A stretch of DNA of 6,138 nt, from contig SYHM01000067.1 in the NCBI GenBank assembly GCA_005799205.1, forward strand, positions 1 through 6,138. The letters are read 5' to 3'. Under the pieces are notes generated by a model, which worked only from the letters and a program-made list of their open reading frames with translations, had not been told where the DNA came from and did no database searches. Position 1 is the stretch's first letter; each line of letters opens with the position of its first letter. Made by a program: the position numbers and the translations under genes. Shown piece after piece: positions 1-6,138 of the stretch. This DNA comes from Planctomycetia bacterium. GTDB lineage: Bacteria; Planctomycetota; Phycisphaerae; Phycisphaerales; SM1A02.

Positions 1-284
1 CCGTGAAAGAGTTCGAGAATTGCCGTGTCGTCACTCAGCCAGCGCGTGGGAGCATCAAAAGTGAACGCCTCACCGAGCATCGGGCGCAGTGCAGTGTCCA
101 GCGGGTCTTGATCGAAGTACGGTGCAAGCAGCGAGTGCGCGCGCTCGACGAGTGTGCTACCGGCGAACGACGAGCGCGCTGAGATGCGCGGGGGCATAAA
201 CAGCCCACCATCTGGAGCGAGCCCGCGCAGAATTGCTGCGCTGAGTGAGACCTCGGCGCCGCCTCGCGTGCTCTTCACGTTCAT
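1..284 (-). CDS. thrC: Threonine synthase, N-terminal part (cut by window edge)
   Basis: The 94 complete codons visible match the N-terminus of threonine synthase, the PLP enzyme that converts O-phosphohomoserine to threonine and phosphate in the cytoplasm. The family signature is clear: STRG near residues 5-8, then GLAPDGGLFMP at 21-31, and ILELFH at 89-94, the start of the usual LFHGPT motif. The PLP lysine and catalytic core lie beyond the left edge. The ATG at 284-282 is chosen because it overlaps the thrB stop as ATGA and puts STRG at the expected distance from the N-terminus. It is the third gene of thrA-thrB-thrC, so function is supported by context as well as sequence. No frameshift or stop is seen in the visible part. 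Confidence 0.93.
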   Translation of the reverse strand, partial: MNVKSTRGGAEVSLSAAILRGLAPDGGLFMPPRISARSSFAGSTLVERAHSLLAPYFDQDPLDTALRPMLGEAFTFDAPTRWLSDDTAILELFH

Positions 285-1210
285 GCGATCACCCGCGCGC
301 CGGGCGCGGCGACGGCACTCACGACGGCACTGCTCTCGATGCCGCTCGCGCGAAATGCCTCGCGCATCGCAATCGCTGCGCGCTCTGCCGACGCGCGCGA
401 TTCGAACCATCCGAAAACACTTGGGCCGCCCCCAGAGATGCTCGCCCCGAGCGCCTCGCAGTCGAGCGCGGCACTCTTGACCTTCGCGAATCCTGGAATG
501 AGATGCGCGCGGCGTGGTTCAACTAGCACATCTCGAAGTCCGCGGCGCATCAGGCGTGCATCGCTCGTAAAGCAGCCAGCAAGCGTCAACGCGAGCGCCT
601 CACTCTGCTCGACGAATGCATGCAGCGGATAGGGCTCACCCAAGACCGCGCGACTCGCGCGCGTTTCAAGCGCAAAGTGTGGACGAACGACGGCAGCGTG
701 CAACCATGCAGGCACCGGCACGGCCACTGGATCGCCCTCGCGCGGAGCGATGACGAGGCCTCCAAGTAGCGATGGAGCGACATTGTCACCGTGGGCGCTT
801 CCGCTCGCGGCCGACTCGCCCTGCACCGCCGCGCGGTAAAGCGTGCCAATCCCGCACGGAGTCTCGAGGGTTGCATTGGCTGCGACGACGGCCGCGACAC
901 TTGATGCCGCTGAACCTCCCATTCCTGAGCCGAGGGCGATCCCTTTGGTGATCGACACATCGAACCCCGTGCCACGCGGGCACGACTCGAGCAACGCGAT
1001 CACCGCGCGTCCAGCGGTGTTCGCATCTGCGTCGAGTGGCAGCGCGAGGTCGAGCCCACTGATCTCGAGAATCCGCACGCGCCCTGACGTGTTGCGCGTC
1101 ACTGTGACCGTGTCGCCGCACGAATCAAGTGCGTGACCGAGCACGTCAAATCCGACAGCGACATTGCCAACACTCGGCGGGGCTGTCGCGGTCGCTCGCT
1201 CGCGCGTCAC
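281..1210 (-). CDS. thrB: Homoserine kinase (GHMP family)
   Basis: This 309-residue cytoplasmic protein should transfer phosphate from ATP to homoserine, giving O-phosphohomoserine for ThrC. It has the GHMP kinase layout: an N-terminal PSVGNVAVGFDVLG segment (residues 12-25), the glycine/serine-rich ATP loop LGSGMGGSAASS (93-104), a GSAHGDNVAPSLLGG segment (137-151), and the C-terminal ASISGGGPSVFGW motif (256-268). Length is normal for ThrB (about 310). The loop and the N-terminal motif resemble proteobacterial ThrB more than mevalonate or galactokinase relatives, and the position between thrA and thrC settles the substrate. The start is a GTG (1210-1208) overlapping the thrA TGA stop as GTGA. 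A good GGAG ribosome-binding sequence stands seven bases upstream. The ATGA overlap with thrC implies co-translation. Nothing appears truncated. Confidence 0.95.
   Translation of the reverse strand: MTRERATATAPPSVGNVAVGFDVLGHALDSCGDTVTVTRNTSGRVRILEISGLDLALPLDADANTAGRAVIALLESCPRGTGFDVSITKGIALGSGMGGSAASSVAAVVAANATLETPCGIGTLYRAAVQGESAASGSAHGDNVAPSLLGGLVIAPREGDPVAVPVPAWLHAAVVRPHFALETRASRAVLGEPYPLHAFVEQSEALALTLAGCFTSDARLMRRGLRDVLVEPRRAHLIPGFAKVKSAALDCEALGASISGGGPSVFGWFESRASAERAAIAMREAFRASGIESSAVVSAVAAPGARVIA
289..294 (-). promoter_or_regulatory. Weak ribosome-binding sequence for thrC
   Basis: On the minus strand GGGTGA lies four bases before the thrC ATG, inside the last codons of thrB. It is a partial match to the anti-Shine-Dalgarno complement. 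With the 4-base gene overlap it suggests translational coupling of thrC to thrB. Confidence 0.4.
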
Positions 1211-3627
1211 AGGTGTGCTCCAAGAGCAGTCGCAACACGAAGAAGGTCAGCCATGACTCCAGCAGCCGTGACCTCGGGGCCAGCTCCAGGACCCTGCACA
1301 ACGAGCGGATTGTCGCAGTAGCGCGTTGTCTTGAACTGCACCACATTGTCGGTGAGCTGAATGTGCGCGAATGCGTGCGTCCGTGGAAGTTCGACGAGCC
1401 CAACGGTGGCGACTCCTGCTGCGAGCCGCGCGACGAATCGCAGTACGCAATCACGCGCGCGTGCCGCCTCGAAGCGGGCGCGCATCGGAGCATCGAGTTC
1501 ATGCACGCGTGCGAGAAAGTCGCTGAGCGAACATGCCCGAAGCGGCTCAGGCACGAGCGACTCAAGTCGCACATCGCTCAGGCTCAGGTCAAGCGAGCAC
1601 TCGCGCGCGAGAATGACGAGCTTGCGTGCAACATCGAGCCCCGACAAATCGTCACGCGGATCGGGTTCGGTATATCCAAGCGACCTCGCCTCTTCAACGA
1701 GCTCTCCAAACTGCTTCGTGCCATCAAACCGATTGAAGAGGTACGCGAGTGTGCCAGAAAAGATGCCATCGACGCTGAGCACATCATCGCCCGTGTCAAT
1801 GAGGTCGCGAAGCGTCGTGATGATCGGCAATCCCGCACCGACCGTTGCCTCATAGCGAAAGCGTCCGCCGGCGCGTTTGATCGCGTGGTAGCGCGCAAGG
1901 TCTCCGCTGCCGGCACACTTGTTTGGAGTGATGACGTGGATTCCCCTCGCGAGCCATCCCGCGTAGTGATCCGCCACCCGATCACTCTGTGTGCAATCGA
2001 TAATCACCGCGTGCGGAAGGTGCTCTGCGTGCACATGTGCGGCGAAGGCGTCGAGGTCGACGTCAAGCCCCAGATCGAGGTTGCCGTCAAGTTCAAGCGA
2101 CGGATCGCCAAGCGCCATTCGCTTGCTGTTCGCAACTGCGCGTACCCGCAAGTCAACGGTGCTGCGCGCGATCAGTCCTTTGCGTGTTGCCTCGATCTGG
2201 CGCAAGATCGCTTGCCCAACATGCCCAGGACCGATGACACCGATCGACATCGTCTGCGCGCTCAAATAGAAGCCAGCGTGCACAGCTCGAAGTGCACGTG
2301 TGGCGTCGGCCGAGTCAATCGCGACTGAAATGTTTCGCTCAGATGCTCCTTGCGCGATCATCCGCACGTTCACCCGCGATCGCCCAAGCGATTCAAAGAG
2401 CTGCGCCGAGACTCCTGGGTGACCTGCCATGCCATCGCCGACGACTGCGAGCACCGCGACATCCGTCATGACCCGCACATCCGTAATCTGGCCCGCGGCA
2501 AGTTCGCGCGTAAATGCTTCTCGTACCGCATTCTCTGCGGCGACTGCATCGCGCGCACGAATCGTGCAGCAGATCGAATGTTCGCTCGAGCCCTGACTGA
2601 TCATCACCACAGAGACTCCTGCTCGGTGCAGCGATTCAAATGCGCGCGCGGCGGTCCCGGGCACGCCGATCATCCCAGCGCCTTCGAGCACGAGGATCGT
2701 GAGCTCCTTGAAGGTGGTCACTCCCTTGACGGGTGTCGTTGGTCCAGGTTCGTCACTGATGCGCGTGCCAGGATGAGTCGGGTTGAATGTGTTGCGCGCG
2801 ATGATCGGAATGCCACGTTCAAACGCGGGGGCCATCGTCTGTGGGTGAATGACGCTTGCGCCGAAGTATGAGAGCTCACACGCTTCGGCATACGAGAGTC
2901 GGTCGATCAAGACGGCCTCGGGCACGACTCGGGGGTCGGCCGAGTAAATGCCATCGACATCGCTCCAGACATTGAGTTCGCTCGCGCCAAAGAGTGCGGC
3001 AAAGATCGCCCCTGAGAAGTCGCTTCCGTTTCGGCCGAGCGTCGTGATGCGCCCCTCTCGAGTGCGGGCAACAAACCCAGTCACGATCGTTCGCGGACCA
3101 ATTGGCCCCAGATGTGCGTGCAGCCGATCAGCACTCTCGCGCCACTGCACCATCGCTCCGAGATCACTCTGTTCGACGACGAGCACTTCGCGAGCATCAA
3201 GCCACTGGCTAACCGCACCGCGCGCATGCAGAGCTGCATCAATCAAGAGCGACGACCAGACTTCGCCGAGCCCGCTCACGAGATCAACGATGTCACTTGA
3301 AAGTGCCCCCACGAGCGACTGAGCCTGTAGCAGCTCGCGCAGATTTGAGAACTCGGTGTCGAGTCGATCGAGCAGTGGTCGCGCGGCGTCGCCAAGCAAA
3401 CTGCGCGCAGCCTCTGTGTGCCGCGCCTCCAGTGCACCGAGCGCCGTGCGCCACTGGTGGTCCTTCGCCGCGGCCTGCTTCGCAAGCGCGATCAGCGCAT
3501 CGGTGACTCCGCGCATCGCGCTGATGGCAACGATCTGTCGTTCATTCCGCGCGAGAAGCAAGTCGACGACATGCGCCATCTTTGCCGCATCCGCCACACT
3601 GCTGCCTCCGAACTTGTGCGCAATCAC
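1207..3627 (-). CDS. thrA: Bifunctional aspartokinase / homoserine dehydrogenase
   Basis: This 806-residue fused cytoplasmic enzyme catalyses the first and third steps from aspartate to threonine: ATP-dependent phosphorylation of aspartate, and NAD(P)H-dependent reduction of aspartate semialdehyde to homoserine. Domains in order are: aspartokinase with KFGGSS (residues 5-10) and GRNGSD (198-203); two ACT regulatory repeats (about 308-373 and 389-453), which in this family bind threonine for feedback inhibition; and homoserine dehydrogenase. The last has the Rossmann loop GVIGPGHVG (463-471), PNKCA (568-572), GAGLPI (597-602), GIFSGT (621-626) and GLDVARK with presumed catalytic D665 and K669. 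It ends in the ThrA-like NPLVVQGPGAGPEVTAAGV segment. Length is close to E. coli ThrA (about 820). The GTG at 3627-3625 is chosen over an ATG at 3693. It puts KFGGSS at residue 5 as in other aspartokinases, avoids overlapping the divergent gene, and lies six bases after a -10-like hexamer. The TGA overlaps the thrB start. Confidence 0.95.
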   Translation of the reverse strand: MIAHKFGGSSVADAAKMAHVVDLLLARNERQIVAISAMRGVTDALIALAKQAAAKDHQWRTALGALEARHTEAARSLLGDAARPLLDRLDTEFSNLRELLQAQSLVGALSSDIVDLVSGLGEVWSSLLIDAALHARGAVSQWLDAREVLVVEQSDLGAMVQWRESADRLHAHLGPIGPRTIVTGFVARTREGRITTLGRNGSDFSGAIFAALFGASELNVWSDVDGIYSADPRVVPEAVLIDRLSYAEACELSYFGASVIHPQTMAPAFERGIPIIARNTFNPTHPGTRISDEPGPTTPVKGVTTFKELTILVLEGAGMIGVPGTAARAFESLHRAGVSVVMISQGSSEHSICCTIRARDAVAAENAVREAFTRELAAGQITDVRVMTDVAVLAVVGDGMAGHPGVSAQLFESLGRSRVNVRMIAQGASERNISVAIDSADATRALRAVHAGFYLSAQTMSIGVIGPGHVGQAILRQIEATRKGLIARSTVDLRVRAVANSKRMALGDPSLELDGNLDLGLDVDLDAFAAHVHAEHLPHAVIIDCTQSDRVADHYAGWLARGIHVITPNKCAGSGDLARYHAIKRAGGRFRYEATVGAGLPIITTLRDLIDTGDDVLSVDGIFSGTLAYLFNRFDGTKQFGELVEEARSLGYTEPDPRDDLSGLDVARKLVILARECSLDLSLSDVRLESLVPEPLRACSLSDFLARVHELDAPMRARFEAARARDCVLRFVARLAAGVATVGLVELPRTHAFAHIQLTDNVVQFKTTRYCDNPLVVQGPGAGPEVTAAGVMADLLRVATALGAHL
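1218..1221 (-). promoter_or_regulatory. Ribosome-binding site of thrB
   Basis: GGAG on the minus strand sits seven bases before the GTG start of thrB, within the last thrA codons. It supports the GTG as the true start. It also shows that the organism uses Shine-Dalgarno initiation inside operons, in contrast to the SD-less first genes. Confidence 0.6.
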
Positions 3628-3637
3628 TCGCCGAGTG
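3625..3637. repeat. 13-bp perfect palindrome in the divergent promoter region
   Basis: CACTCG and CGAGTG form a perfect 6-bp inverted repeat around one central C. It covers the thrA GTG start codon and overlaps the first four positions of the proposed thrA -10 box. Its position suits an operator for a dimeric repressor. It is short, however, and similar CG-rich palindromes can arise by chance in this GC-rich DNA. Confidence 0.4.
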
Positions 3638-3639
3638 TA
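3634..3639 (-). promoter_or_regulatory. Putative -10 box of the thrABC operon (leaderless type)
   Basis: The minus strand reads TACACT, then six bases (CGGCGA), then the GTG start of thrA. TACACT matches four of six positions of TATAAT, and a six-base gap puts the expected transcription start at or next to the start codon. No Shine-Dalgarno sequence precedes the GTG. No convincing -35 box is seen 17 bases upstream (AGGGTA). The same TACNCT-N6-start layout occurs before the genes at 3669 and 6084, which raises confidence above what the hexamer alone would give. Confidence 0.5.
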
Positions 3640-3656
3640 ATGGGATCGCGTCGAAG

Positions 3657-3662
3657 TACCCT
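3657..3662 (+). promoter_or_regulatory. Putative -10 box of the sulfatase-FGE gene (leaderless type)
   Basis: TACCCT is followed by six bases (TGCGCG) and then the ATG at 3669. It fits TANNNT with a start point at or beside the start codon, and no Shine-Dalgarno sequence lies between. No consensus -35 is visible. A competing conventional reading, TTGTGC at 3614-3619 and TGTAAT at 3636-3641 with 16-bp spacing, would give a leader of roughly 20 bases. Confidence 0.45.
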
Positions 3663-3668
3663 TGCGCG

Positions 3669-6050
3669 ATGCGATTCGCTGCGACTCTCGCACTGACCCT
3701 GTGCGGCACCGTCGGGATTGCCCCGCCGCGAGAACTTCCTCCCAACATCATTGTGGTTCTCGCCGATGACCTCGGCGTGGGAGACCTCGGGTGCTACGGA
3801 CAGGCGAAAATCCACACGCCATCAATCGACGCGCTTGCTGCGTCGGGCATGCGATTCACTGCGGCCTATGCGCCAGCGCCTGTGTGCGCTCCAACGCGGT
3901 GCATGCTGATCACCGGGCGTGACGCCGGTCACGCGCAGATTCGAGACAATCACGAAGAGCCCCGTGAGGGGCAACTGCCACTCGCGGCTGGCACCACAAC
4001 CATCGCGACGTTGCTTCATGCGCAGGGGTACGCGACGGCGATCATCGGCAAGTGGGGGCTCGGCGGACCCGCTAGTACAGGCGTGCCCACAAAGCAGGGG
4101 TTCGATTTCTTCTACGGGTTTCTCTGTCAGCGCAAGGCGCACGATCATTACCCGCGCGAACTCTGGCGTAACGAAACGCGTGAACCCCTGCCGCAGAACG
4201 CTGAGGCAACACCTGCAGGGCGGGTACACGCACAACAGCGATTCACTGAAGAGTCGATTGCCTTCATCGACGCGAACAAAGATCGACCATTTTTTCTCTT
4301 GCTCGCGTGCACGATTCCTCACCTCGCGCTGCAAGTCGATGCGGCTGACCTAGCGCAGTATTCGGGGGCTTTTCCCGAGACGCCATACATAGGAGAGAAG
4401 GGATATCTCGCCAACACGACTCCCCGGGCAACCTATGCAGCGATGATCACGCGCATGGACCGTGACGTTGGGCGCATTGTTGAAGCGCTGCGCGATCGTG
4501 CACTCGATCGGCGAACACTCATCATCGTCGCGAGTGACAATGGAGCCGCCGGACCAGTCGGTGGCGCAGATTGCGCGTTTTTCAATTCATACGCTGGGCT
4601 GCGCGGCCACAAGGGAACTCTCTTCGAAGGGGGAATCCGAGTGCCACTGATCGCCAACTGGCCTGGTGTGATCGCGCCGAACTCGATCTGCGCGACTCCC
4701 GCTGCGCTCTACGACCTCATGCCGACCTGCGTCGATGTTGCGGGTGGCGGAGTGCCACATGAGATCGAAGGCCTTTCGCTTGCGCCGATCTTGCGCGGCA
4801 AGTCTTCCGACTCGACACCAGTCGTTGCACGCGAAGCGCTCTACTTCGAGTTTCCAAGTTCGGGAGGGCAGCAGGCACTTCGCATCGGTCGCTACAAGGC
4901 GCTTCGACGGGGGCTCAATCGAGGGAACCTGAGTATCGCACTCTACGACCTCGAGAAAGACCCCGCCGAGACGACTGATATCGCCGCGAGTCTTCCAGAG
5001 ATTGTCGCGCGCGCGAGCCAGCTCTTCATCGATGGCCGCGAGGCCTCACGGGGTTTTCCGCTCGCGACCATCGACGCGCTCACTCCGCCAGCAGGCATGC
5101 GGTTCATTCCTGGTGGTGAGTTCGACATGGGAAGCGCTCCCGGTGATGCGCACGCTCGTGGCGACGAGCTGCCTCGTCACCGTGTGCGGCTCGCCCCGTA
5201 CTTCATCGACGAAACCGAAGTCACCAATGCCCAGTTCGCGAAGTTTGTCGACGCGACGAACTACAAGACGATCGCCGAGCGGCCAGTCGATTGGAACGAG
5301 ATGAAGAAGCAGGTTCCGCCGGGCACTCCAGCCCCAGCGCCAGAGTTGTTGCAACCGGGAGCGCTCGTCTTCACTCCTCCCAAGTCTGTCGCGGGACTCG
5401 TGGACTATCGCCAGTGGTGGACATGGACCATCGGCGCCGACTGGCGTCATCCCGAGGGGCCGCAGTCGAACATCGACACGCGAGCAGACCATCCCGTCGT
5501 GCATGTCAGCTTTGATGACGCTCTGGCCTATGCGGCATGGGCAGGCAAGCGATTGCCAACCGAAGCTGAGTGGGAATTCGCAGCGCGGGGATCACTCGCC
5601 CACGCTGCATATCCGTGGGGAAACGAGATGAAGCCGGCAGGCGAGACACGCATGAACTGTTGGCAGGGAGAGTTTCCGACGGCCAACACGCGCGAGGATG
5701 GATTCGAGAGAACGAATCCCGTGCGCGCGTTCGCTGCCAACGGATACGGGCTCTACGGAGTCGCGGGCAATGTCTGGGAGTGGTGCAGTGATGTGTATGA
5801 CGGGGGGGAATACGGCGAGCGGGCCGCAGCGATGAAGCCAGGGGAGCCAGTGTTCAACCCTCAGCGCCTCTTGAAGCCGGGCGACGACCCGAGTGCTGCT
5901 CAGAGAGTCCACCGGGGGGGAAGTTTTCTCTGTCACGAGTCGTATTGCTCGAGTTATCGAGTGGCGGCCAGAATGTCCACAAGCGCAGACTCTGCTCTAT
6001 CTCATCTTGGATTCCGCTGCGCGATGAGTGTTGCGCAGCCATCCAAGTAG
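3669..6050 (+). CDS. Exported type I sulfatase fused to a formylglycine-generating enzyme domain
   Basis: The 793-residue protein joins a sulfate-ester hydrolase to the enzyme that creates its formylglycine residue. Residues 1 to about 20 (MR, then a hydrophobic stretch) resemble a Sec signal peptide. The sulfatase domain (about 24-455) has metal ligands D33, D34, D290 and N291, the formylglycine site C73-A-P-T-R77 followed by ITGR, K128 in GKWGLG, H218 and K315 in GHKGT. It ends with the usual LYDLEKDPAETTD segment. After a short linker, residues 475-788 form an FGE domain: FIPGGEFDMGS (479-489), ETEVTNAQF (515-523), DWRHPEGPQSNID (591-603), RLPTEAEWEFAARG (628-641), NVWEWCSD (701-708), GGSFLCHESYC (750-760) and LGFRCA (780-785). 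C755 and C760 match the copper-binding active-site cysteines of true FGE. The ATG at 3669 is preferred to one at 3582, which would mask the signal peptide and overlap thrA. The sulfated substrate is unknown. Residue 130 is Gly where many sulfatases have His (GKWHLG). Confidence 0.93.
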   Translation: MRFAATLALTLCGTVGIAPPRELPPNIIVVLADDLGVGDLGCYGQAKIHTPSIDALAASGMRFTAAYAPAPVCAPTRCMLITGRDAGHAQIRDNHEEPREGQLPLAAGTTTIATLLHAQGYATAIIGKWGLGGPASTGVPTKQGFDFFYGFLCQRKAHDHYPRELWRNETREPLPQNAEATPAGRVHAQQRFTEESIAFIDANKDRPFFLLLACTIPHLALQVDAADLAQYSGAFPETPYIGEKGYLANTTPRATYAAMITRMDRDVGRIVEALRDRALDRRTLIIVASDNGAAGPVGGADCAFFNSYAGLRGHKGTLFEGGIRVPLIANWPGVIAPNSICATPAALYDLMPTCVDVAGGGVPHEIEGLSLAPILRGKSSDSTPVVAREALYFEFPSSGGQQALRIGRYKALRRGLNRGNLSIALYDLEKDPAETTDIAASLPEIVARASQLFIDGREASRGFPLATIDALTPPAGMRFIPGGEFDMGSAPGDAHARGDELPRHRVRLAPYFIDETEVTNAQFAKFVDATNYKTIAERPVDWNEMKKQVPPGTPAPAPELLQPGALVFTPPKSVAGLVDYRQWWTWTIGADWRHPEGPQSNIDTRADHPVVHVSFDDALAYAAWAGKRLPTEAEWEFAARGSLAHAAYPWGNEMKPAGETRMNCWQGEFPTANTREDGFERTNPVRAFAANGYGLYGVAGNVWEWCSDVYDGGEYGERAAAMKPGEPVFNPQRLLKPGDDPSAAQRVHRGGSFLCHESYCSSYRVAARMSTSADSALSHLGFRCAMSVAQPSK

Positions 6051-6071
6051 CAACGCCACCCCACTCTGCGC

Positions 6072-6077
6072 TACGCT
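6072..6077 (+). promoter_or_regulatory. Putative -10 box of the downstream gene (leaderless type)
   Basis: TACGCT is followed by six bases (GTTCTC) and then an ATG at 6084, the same geometry as at the thrA and sulfatase starts. There is no Shine-Dalgarno sequence and no clear -35. It lies in the 33-bp gap after the sulfatase-FGE stop codon, where I see no hairpin that could act as a terminator. Confidence 0.4.
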
Positions 6078-6083
6078 GTTCTC

Positions 6084-6138
6084 ATGATTCCGGCGAGGTC
6101 ACAACTATCACTGTGCATATCACTCATCGTGAGTTGCG
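6084..6138 (+). CDS. Start of an unidentified gene, probable lipoprotein or secreted protein (cut by window edge)
   Basis: Eighteen codons of an open frame run from an ATG to the right edge. The residues are MIPARSQLSLCISLIVSC: a short N-terminus with one Arg, a hydrophobic core (LSLCISLIV), then IVSC, which fits the lipobox pattern [LVI][ASTVI][GAS]C with Cys18 as the candidate lipidated residue. This suggests an envelope-targeted protein, but the mature part is outside the window and no family can be named. It is co-directional with the sulfatase-FGE gene and 33 bases beyond its stop. It may be read through from that gene, or transcribed separately from the -10-like hexamer six bases upstream. 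Confidence 0.5.
   Translation, partial: MIPARSQLSLCISLIVSC

Noticed and set aside
1129..2328. A 399-codon open frame on the plus strand antisense to thrA.
   Set aside because: It lies wholly opposite a well-conserved ThrA frame. Its predicted protein is rich in Arg, Cys and His without any recognisable motif. Such long antisense frames are common opposite GC-rich genes.
3614..3641. Conventional promoter TTGTGC-16 bp-TGTAAT on the plus strand.
   Set aside because: The -10 match is good (five of six) but the -35 match is weak. It would give a short leader without a ribosome-binding site. It is kept as an alternative, but the repeated TACNCT-N6 pattern at three genes is the better explanation.
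3582..3668. Upstream in-frame ATG that would add 29 residues to the sulfatase-FGE protein.
   Set aside because: It would overlap the thrA coding start by more than 40 bp, add a Cys-rich leader with no family match, and bury the signal peptide. The ATG at 3669 begins directly with a signal-like sequence and has the TACNCT-N6 spacing.
3628..3693. In-frame ATG at 3693 as an earlier start for thrA.
   Set aside because: It would add 22 polar, basic residues before the conserved KFGGSS and overlap the divergent gene. Aspartokinases usually begin only a few residues before this motif.
3699..3704. Cys at residue 12 of the sulfatase-FGE protein as a lipoprotein attachment site.
   Set aside because: The preceding residues are LTL. 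A lipobox needs Gly, Ala or Ser immediately before Cys, and the hydrophobic core continues past this point.
5802..5920. Two runs of seven G (5802-5808 and 5914-5920), the second just before the catalytic cysteine codons of the FGE domain, as possible phase-variation tracts.
   Set aside because: Both encode conserved or tolerated Gly codons, seven bases is short for phase variation, and the frame is intact through both. They are mainly places to check for sequencing error.

Overview
The window is GC-rich and fully occupied by protein genes. It looks like a bacterial chromosome, probably from the Planctomycetota (possibly a Phycisphaerae-like lineage) or a related PVC group. That placement is an inference. 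It rests on a planctomycete-style secreted sulfatase carrying its own formylglycine-generating domain and on the GC-rich codon use. No marker gene is present to confirm it.

The left 3.6 kb, on the minus strand, is a compact threonine operon read right to left. It holds thrA (fused aspartokinase and homoserine dehydrogenase), thrB (homoserine kinase) and the first 94 codons of thrC (threonine synthase), which runs off the left edge. The genes are joined by 4-base stop/start overlaps (GTGA, then ATGA). Together they cover phosphorylation of aspartate, reduction of aspartate semialdehyde to homoserine, phosphorylation of homoserine and conversion to threonine. Aspartate-semialdehyde dehydrogenase, needed between the two ThrA activities, is not in the window.

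A 41-bp divergent gap (3628-3668) separates thrA from the plus-strand gene at 3669-6050. That gene encodes a 793-residue exported type I sulfatase with a CxPxR formylglycine site. It is fused in frame to a full-length formylglycine-generating enzyme (FGE/SUMF1-type) domain that keeps both active-site cysteines. The protein therefore appears to carry the enzyme needed for its own activation, and this is the most interesting object in the window. After a further 33 bp a new plus-strand gene begins at 6084. Only its first 18 codons are visible, and they look like a lipoprotein signal peptide.

A second signal is regulatory. All three genes with an upstream intergenic gap (thrA, the sulfatase-FGE gene and the 6084 gene) have the hexamer TACNCT exactly six bases before the start codon and no Shine-Dalgarno sequence. 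This is the layout of leaderless transcription from a -10 box. The operon-internal genes thrB and thrC instead have purine-rich ribosome-binding sequences. The two divergent -10 boxes are 17 bp apart, so each sits where the other promoter's -35 region would be. A 13-bp perfect palindrome overlaps the thrA start and its -10 box.
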